Shown here: one piece after another, positions 23,510-33,389 of the stretch
Position numbering within the stretch: position 1 is the stretch's first letter
How the letters are laid out: each line of letters begins with the position of its first letter
Source of the DNA: Neoconidiobolus thromboides FSU 785
Taxonomy: Eukaryota; Entomophthoromycota; Entomophthoromycetes; Entomophthorales; Neoconidiobolaceae
Direction of reading: 5' to 3'
Length of the DNA: 64,000 nucleotides
Assembly (NCBI GenBank): GCA_025603075.1
Contig: MU626267.1
Span: forward strand, 1 to 64,000
The notes under the pieces: generated by a model
The model's database searches: none
What the model was told of the DNA's origin: nothing
What the model saw: the letters and a program-made list of their open reading frames with translations, nothing else
Made by a program: the position numbers and the translations under genes

Positions 23510-24386
23510 ACTGTTGAATACAGTTACAATTTAATTACTAATGACTCTAGTGCTTTAACTAGCAATTGCATGTGTGTGTTTTTTTTTTGCTTCATTACTT
23601 TTTCTATCTTTTAAGCACTATTTGAGTGGAAGAATTATTAGTAAAATCCTCAAATACAAAAATAAATCCATTAATTTTCAACTTTGATCTCCTCGACTAA
23701 AAAAATACGAATTAGCTAGTATTGAGCATGGGACTAGACTATCCGCTATTTATCCTCGCATTCCAACTAATAACTATGTATTAATTGATATTGAGTCCAA
23801 GTATAAATTGTCTACTATTAATACTGTCTCAGCTAACAATCATAGATTATCTATTACTAACCTCAAGGTTGAATTATCCACTACTGATTCATATATTTCA
23901 AGCAATGATTATGTATTAATTAACAACAAACCTAAGACTAAATCATCATTGATTAACTATAGCATTCCAGCTAATAGCTGTAAACTGACAACGCTTCATT
24001 TGAAGCTGTATCTTCTCCTATTAATTACAATCTTTTAGCTAATAATTTTGAAACAGCTAATACTGGCACTAAAGCTAAATTTTTTGTTAGCAATTCTCAT
24101 ATTCCAAATAATAGTTATGTTTTAATTGATATTAAATTCAAAACTAAATTGTATAATGTTTACTTTGATATCCTAGCTAGTAATTATAAATTAATTGATG
24201 GTAAGTTAAAATTAAACTGTTTGTTACTAACTTTAGTATTCGAATTAGTAATTATAAATTAGTTAATACTTTATCTAAAGTTAGATTGTTTTTTATTAAT
24301 TTTGATATATCAGTTAATAATTATAAGTTGACTAACACTGGCTCTAAATCCAAACTTCCTACTATTAATTTTCACTTCTTAATAAC
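23510..24386 (+). repeat. Degenerate 66-69 bp tandem array
   Basis: Unit boundaries can be followed by TTRTCYACTAYTRAT-like starts and AATTATAAATTA-like middles. Spacing stays close to multiples of three in the better preserved half (23750-23960), consistent with a former coding array. Units at the right end (24200-24380) keep the DNA pattern but have lost the frame. Confidence 0.6.
23568..23670 (-). mobile_element. MITE copy 6 (reverse), inside the repeat array
   Basis: The left end is decayed to a T-run after GCATGTGTGTG. CTTCATTACTTTTTCTATC, AAGCACTATTTGAGTGGAA and TTATTAGTAAAATCCT are clear. Right end AATAAATCCATT. Confidence 0.75.
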
Positions 24387-24608
24387 TATGTGGGGATGTT
24401 TTTTTATTTCATTACTTTTTCATTTTTAAGCGCTATTNNNNNNNNNNNNNNNNNNNNNNNNNNNNNNNNNNNNNNNNNNNNNNNNNNNNNNNNNNNNNNN
24501 NNNNNNNNNNNNNNNNNNNNNNNNNNNNNNNNNNNNNNNNNNNNNNNNNNNNNNNNNGAGTGGAAAAATTATTAGTAAAATTCTTAAATACAAAAATACA
24601 TCCCCATT
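24387..24608 (-). mobile_element. MITE copy 7 (reverse), split by an assembly gap
   Basis: Left part 24387-24437 (ATGTGGGGATG to AAGCGCTATT) and right part 24558-24608 (GAGTGGAAAAATTATTAG to CATCCCCAT). They are exactly the two halves of one copy; only a single T of the usual CGCTATTTGAGTGG is missing between them. Confidence 0.85.
24438..24557. other. Assembly gap (120 N)
   Basis: The only run of N in the window. Its flanks join almost perfectly as one MITE, so the true missing sequence may be one base, or it may be extra sequence inserted at the MITE centre. Translations across it are meaningless. Confidence 0.95.
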
Positions 24609-25528
24609 TACTGTTTGAAGCTGAGGTAATAAAGCTCATATAAAAGCTGATTAATTTTTTACTTTACTATAATTAAAATCTTCAGATTAAAGTTAGAAAT
24701 GAGTTTTTTAGGATATTTTGACAATTTAAATATTCAATAGTTCTATTAATTGAACCCTTGTATTATCTACCAATGATGTCATAAAAACTGAAATATTTAT
24801 TTAATTGGTTAATATAATTTAAATTAGTTAAGAATAACTTAATTTAAAACTAAAAAATATCACTAATTTAAATAAATTTAGCAAATCTTAAGTAATGAAA
24901 TGTAAATAAAATTTGAAATTGAACTACTATTTAAGAACTTCAATGGATCTAGCACCCATTGGTATCAATAAATTAGTTATGATGTCAGTATAAAAAGAAT
25001 ATTTACATTGTATTATTATTAGATATGGCTGCTTACTATACTTAAATCACATGTTGTATTTCACAGACAATAATAAGGACAACTTTTTAGAATATAAAAG
25101 CGCTAAAGAAACTAACTCTTGATTAGAAAAGAAAAAAGAAGAAAACAGCTTAGGAAACAATCTTTGATTAAAAATGAATAAATAAAACTTAAATAATCAC
25201 ACTTGATTTTGAAATGAATATCAATATTCTCGATTGCTATCTTTTCTACAATACAGATCTCTTCAAGATACATAGCTATTTTTATTTAGTAGCCCTGCAC
25301 TTAACCTTATGAATAAAGATAACTTTGGAATATTGTAGAAATATTTTAATAGTTATTTTAAGATTCATATTTGAAGTTGACTTATTTATAACTTTAATAT
25401 AGCTTATATTTAGCATCAATCTTGGCAAAAGCTTGACCCAAGGTAATTTAATCCAAATGTATAATAGGGTGAGTTTTTCAATTCTAGTATCCAATAAAAA
25501 ATTAATTAACAATACTAGTATTATCTTT
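24609..25528. other. Gene-free AT-rich stretch
   Basis: A 76-codon minus-strand frame at 25282-25512 has mildly protein-like sequence (LPWVKLLPRLML) but no start context, relatives or domain I recognise, so I do not call a gene. Confidence 0.4.
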
Positions 25529-25632
25529 ATATGACAGTGTTTTTTTGTCTTATATCACTTTTTCCATTTTTAGGTGCTATTTGAGTGGAAAAATTACTAA
25601 TGAAATTCCTAACAAAAAATATATCACCATAT
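25529..25632 (-). mobile_element. MITE copy 8 (reverse)
   Basis: Starts ATATGACAGTGTTTTTTTG; core AGGTGCTATTTGAGTGGAAA; ends ATATCACCATAT. It lies about 140 bp upstream of the O-fucosyltransferase-like start. Confidence 0.8.
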
Positions 25633-25773
25633 GCATATTTATTAATTACAACAGTTACATAATAGTATTAATATCAAAGAACATTAATATTTAAAGGTTG
25701 TTGACTCGGTAAAATTAAAATTTACTTTTTTTAAGAAAATTAACTTACTTTAATAGCTATTAATCAACAAAGG

Positions 25774-26970
25774 ATGAAGTTTCATTATAGATACATATTT
25801 CTATCATTTATGGCAGCAACAATAGTTTTTTTAATAGTGGTGTTAATATATGGAGCCCAAAAGAAGGAAGGTGATGATACAAAATATTTGACATGGGAGG
25901 TACCAGGGTTTGCATATATAAATAATCAAATGATATTACATGTAGCTTCAGAGTTATATAATCCAACTAATAGAAAGGTTGTTCATCCTAAGTTATGGTT
26001 TCCATCAATTTATAATACTCAAAATAAATACGTTGGGATAAATGAGTTGTATGAAGAAAAGTTTGAAAATTTAACAGATGAAACTTATAAAGATGTAGAT
26101 ACCGTCAGTGAAGCACAATCATCAGATGATAATTATATCCGCATAAATAATAGCAGAGAATCCTATTGGAGTTATATGTACCCTAGGTTTATAATTTATA
26201 CTTTTGTAATAGGCGGAAATTGGAGAAAACAGGCACATTCAATAATGAATCGATATCAATATAAAAAAGGAGGTATAATAAATAAATGTATTGAAATGGC
26301 AAAAGAACAATATCCTATAAAAGAGAGTATTGGTATTCATTTAAGGACGTGGAATAAAGATGTTTCGTTAGTAAACTCACATGAGTGTGATAAAATATAT
26401 CACAATAATCCCTTAAAGTTATTATGGTCTTGTAAATTAGATGAAAATAATGTAAGTAATATGATTGATTGGTTATCAAATGACAAAGATACACCTATTT
26501 TGGTTGCAACTGATGATTCACATTCTTCACTTATTTCTAACTTAAAGAGTAAATATTCAAAATTATATCTAATTAATTATGATAAGTTATTAAATCAATG
26601 TTTTAATGAAACTAAAGAATTTGATCAAAAATGGATGAAAGTACACGGATTAGCAATTATAGATAATGAATTATTAGCTAATACTGGCCAATTTATTGGT
26701 AATTTATTTTCAACTTTTTCTGATATTGTAGCTATAAAGAGAGAAAATAATAGTTATTTTGTGCAAAATACTCATCAATATTTATTAGAACATTATTTAT
26801 TTTTATGGGTATTCTTAATATTATGTCTTATCTTTAGTCCATTTGTTTTCTTAATTTATCATTGTAAGTTAAGATATAATAATGGCAATAAATACATACG
26901 ATTAAACAATGATGATGTTGGTGCTATAAACTTGAGTGATGTAAATAATAACTCAAATAATAGTAATTAA
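25774..26970 (+). CDS. O-fucosyltransferase-like membrane protein
   Basis: Single exon, 398 residues. A membrane segment lies at 8-27 (type II anchor) and, unusually, a second at about 341-363 before a short charged tail. Between them three blocks of the GDP-fucose O-fucosyltransferase (PF10250-like) fold can be seen: IGIHLRTW at 186-193, holding the HxR pair used for GDP-fucose; ILVATDDSHSSL at 242-253; and GQFIGNLFSTFSDIVAIKR at 305-323, the typical C-terminal G-x-FIGN-xFS-x-S motif. It probably acts in ER or Golgi lumen on protein or wall glycans. Acceptor unknown. The Asn-rich tail and second helix set it apart from POFUT1/2. A simple TTTTTA repeat follows the stop. Confidence 0.72.
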   Translation: MKFHYRYIFLSFMAATIVFLIVVLIYGAQKKEGDDTKYLTWEVPGFAYINNQMILHVASELYNPTNRKVVHPKLWFPSIYNTQNKYVGINELYEEKFENLTDETYKDVDTVSEAQSSDDNYIRINNSRESYWSYMYPRFIIYTFVIGGNWRKQAHSIMNRYQYKKGGIINKCIEMAKEQYPIKESIGIHLRTWNKDVSLVNSHECDKIYHNNPLKLLWSCKLDENNVSNMIDWLSNDKDTPILVATDDSHSSLISNLKSKYSKLYLINYDKLLNQCFNETKEFDQKWMKVHGLAIIDNELLANTGQFIGNLFSTFSDIVAIKRENNSYFVQNTHQYLLEHYLFLWVFLILCLIFSPFVFLIYHCKLRYNNGNKYIRLNNDDVGAINLSDVNNNSNNSN

Positions 26971-26984
26971 TAAAAAGCTCTAAC

Positions 26985-27018
26985 TTTATTTTTATTTTTA
27001 TTTTTATTTTTATTTTTA
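26985..27018. repeat. Simple (TATTTT)n repeat
   Basis: About six units of TTTTTA in the 3' flank of the fucosyltransferase-like gene; could act in transcript 3' end formation, but that is a guess. Confidence 0.85.
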
Positions 27019-27091
27019 TATAAATTAGGGCTTATTAAAATATTTCTTATTTCATAAATATCAACTATTTAATAAACAACTTAGTAGTGTA

Positions 27092-27198
27092 ATATGGAGA
27101 TGTTTTAGCTTCATCACTTTCTATCTTTTAAGCGCTATTTGAGCAGAAAAATTCTTGGTAAAATCCTTAAACACAAAATACAAAATACAATTCTACAT
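27092..27198 (-). mobile_element. MITE copy 9 (reverse)
   Basis: Starts ATATGGAGATGTTTTAGCTT; core AAGCGCTATTTGAGCAG; the right end is degraded after TTAAACACAAAATAC. Confidence 0.75.
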
Positions 27199-28249
27199 TT
27201 AAAAGATTGTTTTAAAATTTTATATTATCTATCCGATACATTAAAATAAAATGCTACTGTGTAAACATTTGACAGCTTCTCTAAAAATGAATATTTTTCA
27301 AGCTTGGCTTTATTATTTCAAATCCACTTATTAGTACTTCATTCACAATATTTCATGCTACTTTATATTTGAATTATAATCATACTAGAAATATACCATT
27401 TATAACTTTTCTTGAATTAATATACTCTAGTAAGTATTTGAGATAAGATCTTGGACTATGTTAGTTTATTTTTAAATATACGCATATAAGGTAAGATACA
27501 AAAATAATTAGTAAACATATATGTATAATTATTTTTGAAACTAGCTTCATTAACCTTTAAGTATGGTAAATATGAATAATTTAAAAATAAAATATCACTT
27601 GCATAAAAGCTTAACTGCAAAATATAAATTAATGCAATATAATAATTTTTTAATTTAATCTAATAATAGAATAAAAATTAACATAAGTAAATTTAATAAT
27701 AGAATGGAACAAAAATCTTAATGCTAATAAAATGGGTTTTTTAAAGCGTTGGCATTTATTTTTTAGATTTTTCATTTAGCTATTTTTATATTTTGGTTTG
27801 AAATTTTCAACCATTTTTTGTAGAAATTGGTTAAAATTATTGTAAATATTGAAACCTAAATACCAATTTCGATTACTACTAATCCAATTTAAACGAAATT
27901 AAACTTTTTACTTTGTTATTTTTATTTGTTTAAGCTTTTACTTGCATTTAATTTCTCAATGATAATTGAATTTTTAACTTAAAGTTTTGACAAATTAAAA
28001 AATTCAATTTCATTTAAATTTGATGAACAATATAATCTAAAACTTGGTAATAATCTAAGGGACTTTTTAACTGTTAAAGCATAAATTAACTGGGGTATTT
28101 CATTATTATTATTAACTTTAAACTAAAAATAAAAACTAAAAATTGAGAAATTACACTATAAAAGCATCGAAAATGATACATCAAATAATCAAGAAATTTA
28201 AGTAGTAACAATCATTTATTAATTCATTAATACTACTCTAATCCTCAAA
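27199..28249. other. Intergenic with promoter of the secreted-protein gene
   Basis: No genes. A TATA-like CTATAAAAG at 28156-28164 lies about 90 bp before the ATG at 28250 and is the probable core promoter of that gene. Confidence 0.5.
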
Positions 28250-28942
28250 ATGTTTAAATCTATCTCACTCATGGTTGGCTTAGCTTTGACTTCCGTCCTT
28301 GCTGTTCCAGTACCAAACAATTCAGTATCTCAAGTAAGCGGCTCGGGTGCTATTGGTGGCTCTACCAATGGGGGAAGTGCTTCTGTAAGCTCATCATTTG
28401 GTTCAGCAGCTGGAAGTGGCTCTACATCAAATTATGGAACAAGCGCTGGTGTTGCTTCAGGCTCAAATTCTTCTTTTGGTGCTAGTTCAAATGTATCAAG
28501 TGGTACTGCTAATCAATACGGTAACGCTTTTTCATCAGGAAATAATGCCATCAATGGCGCAACTGGTAATTCTGGATTTGTTAATGTAGGATCTAGTTTC
28601 GGAAGTGGAAGTAATAATGGGTATGGTTCCAATGCCAATTCTTTTGGTACTGGATCTACTTCGGGTGTCACTTCAGGCAACGCTGGCTTTGGTGCTTCTT
28701 CTGGCTTCCAAGCTTCTCAAAGTAATTTCTTAAACTCATCTGGGGTCACTGGATCAGGGACTAGTTACGGTCAATCCCTTGGTTCATATTCAGGTACCAA
28801 TGCTGGGAATAATGTAGCAGTTATTTCTAATGGAGCTGGAACTGTTGGTACTTCTAATAACTTTGGTTCATCTACCGGAGTCGGGATTATCGGTGCTGGT
28901 ACTAATTTCAATGGCTTTAACAAGGCTACCTCATATCACTAA
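28250..28942 (+). CDS. Secreted Gly/Ser/Asn-rich protein
   Basis: 230 residues: signal peptide MFKSISLMVGLALTSVLA (1-18), short linker, then a low-complexity body of Gly, Ser, Asn, Ala and Thr with recurring GSxSSFGxxS-like units and no Cys. The end, GVGIIGAGTNFNGFNKATSYH, is more complex and is the part conserved in the dead relative at 47.8 kb. This looks like a silk-like or wall/extracellular matrix protein; no GPI signal is seen, so it may be free or wall-bound. G+C and codon choice are richer than nearby spacer. The next gene downstream is also secreted, and both have decayed partners in the same order at 48.1-46.3 kb. Confidence 0.85.
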   Translation: MFKSISLMVGLALTSVLAVPVPNNSVSQVSGSGAIGGSTNGGSASVSSSFGSAAGSGSTSNYGTSAGVASGSNSSFGASSNVSSGTANQYGNAFSSGNNAINGATGNSGFVNVGSSFGSGSNNGYGSNANSFGTGSTSGVTSGNAGFGASSGFQASQSNFLNSSGVTGSGTSYGQSLGSYSGTNAGNNVAVISNGAGTVGTSNNFGSSTGVGIIGAGTNFNGFNKATSYH

Positions 28943-29044
28943 TTTGTAAATAAAAGGTTAATTTTGAAAACTACTTAAATTTTTCAGATATTGTTTTTAC
29001 AACAATTACTTATTTTAAAAAAAAATAGACCATTATTTGAAAAT

Positions 29045-29151
29045 ACATGGGGATGTATTTTTGTGTTTAAGAATTTTACTAACAATTTTTCCACATAAAT
29101 AGCGCTTAAAAAATGCAAAAAATAATAAGGCTAAAAAAAACATCCCCATAT
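29045..29151 (+). mobile_element. MITE copy 10 (forward)
   Basis: ACATGGGGATGTATTTTTG to ACATCCCCATAT; both termini are almost perfect inverted repeats of each other, so this is one of the best-kept copies. About 100 bp past the stop of the secreted-protein gene. Confidence 0.92.
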
Positions 29152-30101
29152 TACTAAATAAAAAATAAATTATAATTAGTAGGCCAAAAACATTTAGGTA
29201 CATTAACAATAAGAGCTTTGATGTAGCTTACTTGATAAGTTTTTGAAATCGTTTTAATGAAGATGTTCCATATTTAGCAAAAATATTCATGTATTAACTA
29301 TAGGTTAATTTTAATATAATTTTCTCTTAATTAATACTAATTAAACATTAGAGCTACTAAATTTAGAATTAAAGGTCTCTTAATTAAAATAATATTTTAA
29401 ATTGCTATGGTTCAGATCAACGTAATCCTCATTATAAATATACTATGTGTTATTGGTATATTTGATCTCCCAAGATTGAAATTATTTTAGAACATGATAT
29501 GGGAATACATTTTTATGTTGAAAAATTGCTAGTAAATTCTTGAGCAAAAAGAAACCTTATATCTATAAAACATATACACAAGCTAGAAAACAATTTTATA
29601 AAAAAATTGTATTTAACTTGATGCCATAATATACTTAATTTAATGCTATAATACAATCAAAAGTTAAAGGCATGTAAATCGTCTTTAATATTTAAAAATT
29701 ACTAGCATATAACTTTCCAAGTTATAATGTTTTCTATTTATTATTTTGTATATTGATTCATAAAACAACTAAATAAGAACATTTTAATTTCAAAATATTA
29801 AGTCATACCATAAAAAATAATCCAAAATAAGAATAAAATATCCGATAATTTATATATTTACTTAAGGGTTTAACACTTGTTATAACCAAAATTTTTAAAT
29901 GATTTACTATTTACATTACGTGTCATTAAGTGATATGCCAAATGGTTGAAATATTAAGGTGGAGTGAGTAAAATAGGAGATATAAAAACAGGAGTATTTC
30001 AAATGTGATAGATGCCAAGGAATATCAAACATTAACCAGTTTTTTGAGCTATACAAAAGCATATAAAAGTAAAATGAAGTACGGGTTAATCTTTCAAAAA
30101 A
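29152..30101. other. Intergenic with promoter of the Cys-rich protein gene
   Basis: Holds a MITE fragment (29497-29550) and, just before the next gene, CATATAAAAG at 30060-30069 as a TATA-like element about 35 bp from the ATG at 30102. The ~80 bases before the ATG align with the upstream region of the dead paralogue at 46.7 kb. Confidence 0.5.
29497..29550 (-). mobile_element. MITE fragment
   Basis: ATATGGGAATACATTTTTATG is followed at once by GTTGAAAAATTGCTAGTAAA, so a terminal part and the inner block are joined with the middle missing. Confidence 0.55.
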
Positions 30102-30530
30102 ATGCTAAACATATCTAGAGTTCTTTTGCTCTCTAGCATCTTTGCTATTTTGGCATCAAATGTGAATGGCTCTACCAATTACGAAGTAAAATGTAGCTCG
30201 AATTTTAAAAAACTCAGCCACCCTAATAATGAAATTAAATATAGAATGGATTGCTATTGCTCTACTGTATACAATGGTGAAAAATTATCGACTTCTTGTG
30301 TTCAAAATGGAAGAACCACTTCCGATCTTATCTGTACTTCTGCATTTGAGGATGTAAGTAGTGATGGCGAACTTGGGTTAAAATTCGAAAACTGCTCTAG
30401 TGACAATACTGTTGTTAAAATCAACTTCCCTAAGTCTGGAACTAGTGTTGAATCTAAAATTGAATTCAATTGCGTCAACACTGATCAATCTAATTTGGAT
30501 TGTAACAGTATTGGAAACATCTCGAGTTAG
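30102..30530 (+). CDS. Small secreted cysteine-rich protein
   Basis: 142 residues with signal peptide (1-23, LLLSSIFAILASNVNG). The mature part has eight Cys (KCSS, DCYC, SCVQ, ICTS, NCSS, NCVN, DCNS), an even number fitting four disulfides, and several N-x-S/T sites. No known domain recognised. An effector-like or surface role is possible but unproven. It lies 1.16 kb downstream of the Gly/Ser-rich secreted gene on the same strand. The paralogue at 46.3-46.7 kb has lost its start codon. Confidence 0.8.
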   Translation: MLNISRVLLLSSIFAILASNVNGSTNYEVKCSSNFKKLSHPNNEIKYRMDCYCSTVYNGEKLSTSCVQNGRTTSDLICTSAFEDVSSDGELGLKFENCSSDNTVVKINFPKSGTSVESKIEFNCVNTDQSNLDCNSIGNISS

Positions 30531-30699
30531 TTTTAATAAACTATAAAGTGGTCTTATAAACTTTTATACATTCAAAAAAATCAATTTTATCGATAATATA
30601 AATGATCTTCGGTCTAGAGTTTAAATATTATAATATACAATAAGACTTTGTAATGGTTAAGGAAGTCAAATCAAAATCTTTGTAATTAGACAAATATTT

Positions 30700-30790
30700 T
30701 TATCATAATAACTAGGAATATTTTGATAGTTTTATGAGTTGAAAAATGTTATGAATACTCCAGATAGATGCTAAATCATACTTAGGTATT
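30700..30790 (+). pseudogene. Fragment of unknown gene family U
   Basis: TAGTTTTATGAGTTGAAAAA and CATACTTAGGTATTAAAATG align in order and spacing with the C-terminal block of family U copy 2 (15970-16035). The rest of the gene is not recognisable here. Confidence 0.45.
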
Positions 30791-31126
30791 AAAATGTTCA
30801 TAGTTAATATAGATAGTGTTACCGCAACAAAGAGATAATTTAATAAATGTTCTAAAATTCATCAAGGATAAAGCAAACAAGGATTATCATTTCTCAGTTT
30901 GATGTAAACAGATGATAATTCATGCTATTTATGATTTTCTTCAGAGAGATTTTAGTTAAATTACCAGTTAATAAAACATTAGTCTAAATTTTAATCATAT
31001 AACGAATAGGATTATTTCTAATTAAAACTATCTTTTACAAAAGCTAATAAAAAACAAAAGTTTGAAAGCTAAACTAATATTGAAAAATGTATTTTTTTAA
31101 TAAATTAAAATTAAAAATTCAATAAC
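30791..31126. other. Gene-free AT-rich stretch
   Basis: Nothing supportable seen. Confidence 0.5.
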
Positions 31127-31230
31127 ATATGTGGATGTCTTTTTTGGCTTCGCTTTTTTCATTTTTTAAGTGCTACTCAAGAGGAAAATTTGTTAGTAAA
31201 ATTCTTAAACACAAAAATACATCCCCATAT
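31127..31230 (-). mobile_element. MITE copy 11 (reverse)
   Basis: ATATGTGGATGTCTTTTTTG to ACATCCCCATAT; core TAAGTGCTACTCAAGAGG is slightly diverged. Confidence 0.88.
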
Positions 31231-31383
31231 TATATTTAAATCAATATTAAGATGATAAAGTTTAATAACATAAAATTGATGCAATGAATTTTGAAAATAC
31301 AATTACTGAATTAAAGTAGTATTAGAAGAATTTTGTTAGCAACATTTATATAAATTATATCATCTTGTCTAAGATTAAACTAC

Positions 31384-31480
31384 ATATAGGGGTGTTTTAG
31401 TCTCATCACTTTTTCATTAAGTGCTATTTGAGTGGGAAAATTGTTAGTAAAATTCTTAAATATAGAAATGCGCTCCCATG
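31384..31480 (-). mobile_element. MITE copy 12 (reverse)
   Basis: ATATAGGGGTGTTTTAGTCT to GCGCTCCCATG, with core AAGTGCTATTTGAGTGGG. Short internal deletion before the core. Only 150 bp from copy 11. Confidence 0.82.
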
Positions 31481-32279
31481 TTTTCATTTTCAAGTAATAA
31501 AAAGATCATTTAACTAGTTATAGAATCGATTAGAAATAGTATTCCTTTCGAAAATATAAGAAACTTAAAAGTAATAGAAAATACATGAAGAGTTTAGGTT
31601 GATTAAGGTACCGGAATATTAAGTCAAGGCTGTATTTAGTAGTATACTATTATAATAAAATGATATTGAAAGTTTTACACGTCAATGGATAGTGGCATCA
31701 TTTATTTATAAAATACCATTGTTTTACTGAAACTTAATTGCTAAATATAATGATAACCTTCATTTTGTAAATTGTAGTAAATTTGGTTCATACAGTTTTG
31801 ATTACAATTATAATAGAGATAGCTTATAATGTCGAGTCTATAATGAAGTTTTAATTTAAATATAAAAGCTCTATTTAATAAAGAAAGTCAAAACTGAGGG
31901 CATCATATTCTTATTGTTTTCAACATATGGAAAAAATGGGCTTCTTCATATGTAAAATAGCAATACCCCTAGTGTTAAATATTAACTATAAATTCCATGT
32001 CACGATTAAGCTCTTTATAGTCAAATGATTTAAATTTGAAAGTAGGTTTTTGATTTTATCTAGTTGATTACAAATCCCTATAGAATTAAAATCGAAAGTT
32101 GTAATGCTTATTATCTTGGTTATTGATGCACCTTAAACTTAAGGTAACTTTTAGCTAATAATTTTATCTACAAATAAAAAACACTTATAATAATTTTTTA
32201 TATGACCAAATTTAACATGATAGTTTGAAATTCCTTCTAATATAATCAAAAGCATTCACTTCACTTTAACTCCATTTTA
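31481..32279. other. Gene-free stretch with possible coding relic
   Basis: Around 31760-31815 the plus strand reads HFVNCSKFGSYSFDYNYNRD without a stop, then breaks down. It may be the end of another dead gene; no relative was found in the window. Confidence 0.3.
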
Positions 32280-33235
32280 ATAAATAATAATAGAATAATA
32301 AATATTCTTGCTTTTATATTTGGTCTTTAGATTTTGCAAAGCGTGCGCAGTGCATCCAGCCTATATTAGGCAAGTAACAAACAAAGTGTGCATAAAATAT
32401 TCTATAAAGTACTTTGTTTTCGATGAATTTCATAGTTGTAAGTTGCTATTGGGTAAATAATTAGGATTGTTCTTTATTATTAGGATTTTTAAAAAAGCTC
32501 TTATCAAATGAGTTCTCATATATCTTCGCTGCTTAGCTAAACTAGAAACGGTATTTATATACAACTAATTTTATTTTTTTTATAAAGAATTATACTTATA
32601 ATCATTATTGAAACCAGAATCTCGATTTTCATCAATATAGTTCAACTGAAAATACGGTACTTCTACGGAATTTTCAATTGAAAGAAGGCTGTAGGTTGAG
32701 GTTGGAGAAGGTGGATCAGGACAACCTGGAAACGTGATGGTAAAGGTAGAGGGTAACAAAAGAGGTATCTCATCCCTCTTACGACATCTTTCGCTGCAGT
32801 AAAGCTCGGTATCTGAGTAATCAATATGTTGACCACAGATGGTGCACCAACTTGTATCCATTATATTTACAGTTTCAAGGATGGAAATAATTAGTTTTAG
32901 TTTAATGAATCGAAACAAACACGCTGACCCTTTAATTCAATAAAGTTGTTAACGAGGAAGTTTTTCTTTCAGTTAAGCTTAGAGTATAAAAAAATGAAAA
33001 CTATCTTTTTATACAAGGTGTTTTAAAATTTTGCAGCTTTGAAGATTGCTTAGTCATCTGTTTTATGCACTTACTTATATTATTTGTTGTTTTCAATAAA
33101 AAAACATATATCTTTATGAAGAATACCATTGGTTAAAACTAACTACGGCTAATACTTTCAAAGCTGCTTTTGGTTCTATTAATAGCTTTAAATCCTGGTA
33201 CAAAACACAAGTTTGTAATCTCTTCAAGAATAATA
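32280..33235. repeat. Segmental duplication, copy B (partner 17150-18100)
   Basis: Same order and orientation as copy A: CCTATATTAGGCAAGTAACA at 32360, TAGTTGTAAGTTGCTATTGG at 32431, the Ecl1-like gene, CTTTCAGTTAAGCTTAGAGTA at 32967, and AAATCCTGGTACAAAACAC near 33190. Intergenic parts are more diverged than the coding part. Confidence 0.75.
32580..32861 (-). CDS. Ecl1-family-like zinc-finger protein, paralogue B
   Basis: 93 residues from the Met at 32861 (MDTSWCTICGQHIDYSD), with an in-frame Met 19 codons upstream as in paralogue A. The finger Cys pairs (C6/C9 and YCSERC) and the block RKRDEIPLLLPSTFTITF are unchanged; the C-terminal third differs (GFNNDYKYNSL). Conservation concentrated in the finger and the two linear motifs, while flanking DNA has drifted, suggests both copies are still under selection. 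It is expected to act as a nuclear stress/starvation regulator if the family call is right. Confidence 0.7.
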   Translation of the reverse strand: MDTSWCTICGQHIDYSDTELYCSERCRKRDEIPLLLPSTFTITFPGCPDPPSPTSTYSLLSIENSVEVPYFQLNYIDENRDSGFNNDYKYNSL

Positions 33236-33284
33236 ATCAAGTATTATTTGATATTGCTTTTTTGGATTGATTTTATTAAACAAG

Positions 33285-33389
33285 ATATGTGGATATTTTT
33301 TTGGCTTTATTACTTTTTCATCTTTTTAACACTATTTGAGTGGAAAAGTTGTTAGTAAGATTCTTAAACACAAAAATACATCCCCGTAT
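33285..33389 (-). mobile_element. MITE copy 13 (reverse)
   Basis: ATATGTGGATATTTTTTTGG to ACATCCCCGTAT, core TTAACACTATTTGAGTGGAA. It lies just beyond the end of duplication copy B. Confidence 0.88.

Larger units (their letters stand above)
23258..24386 (+). pseudogene. Decayed gene for a protein of ~22-residue repeats
   Basis: A short frame opens with MFSIGTLEKIKTKLAFN at 23258 and ends in a GTGAGT-like donor near 23339. From about 23510 to 24386 the plus strand is built of degenerate 66-69 bp units. Their translations share a pattern of about 22 residues: an ANNY-like turn, LI(N/D), then KxKTKLSTxN. Examples are IPTNNYVLIDIESKYKLST, SSNDYVLINNKPKTKSS and IPNNSYVLIDIKFKTKL. About ten units are recognisable, with frame shifts between some. 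The link between the first frame and the array is inferred from the shared TKL-x-x-N motif. One MITE interrupts the array (23568) and a second caps its end (24387). I know no family with this repeat. Confidence 0.5.

Noticed and set aside
24390-24639. Frames on both strands across the N run
   Set aside because: They are MITE halves joined by unknown bases.
25282-25512. 76-codon minus-strand frame
   Set aside because: Somewhat protein-like, but no relative in the window, no domain and no promoter context.
33170-33355. 61-codon plus-strand frame
   Set aside because: Runs from the flank of the Ecl1 duplication into MITE copy 13; the equivalent frame is not open in duplication copy A.
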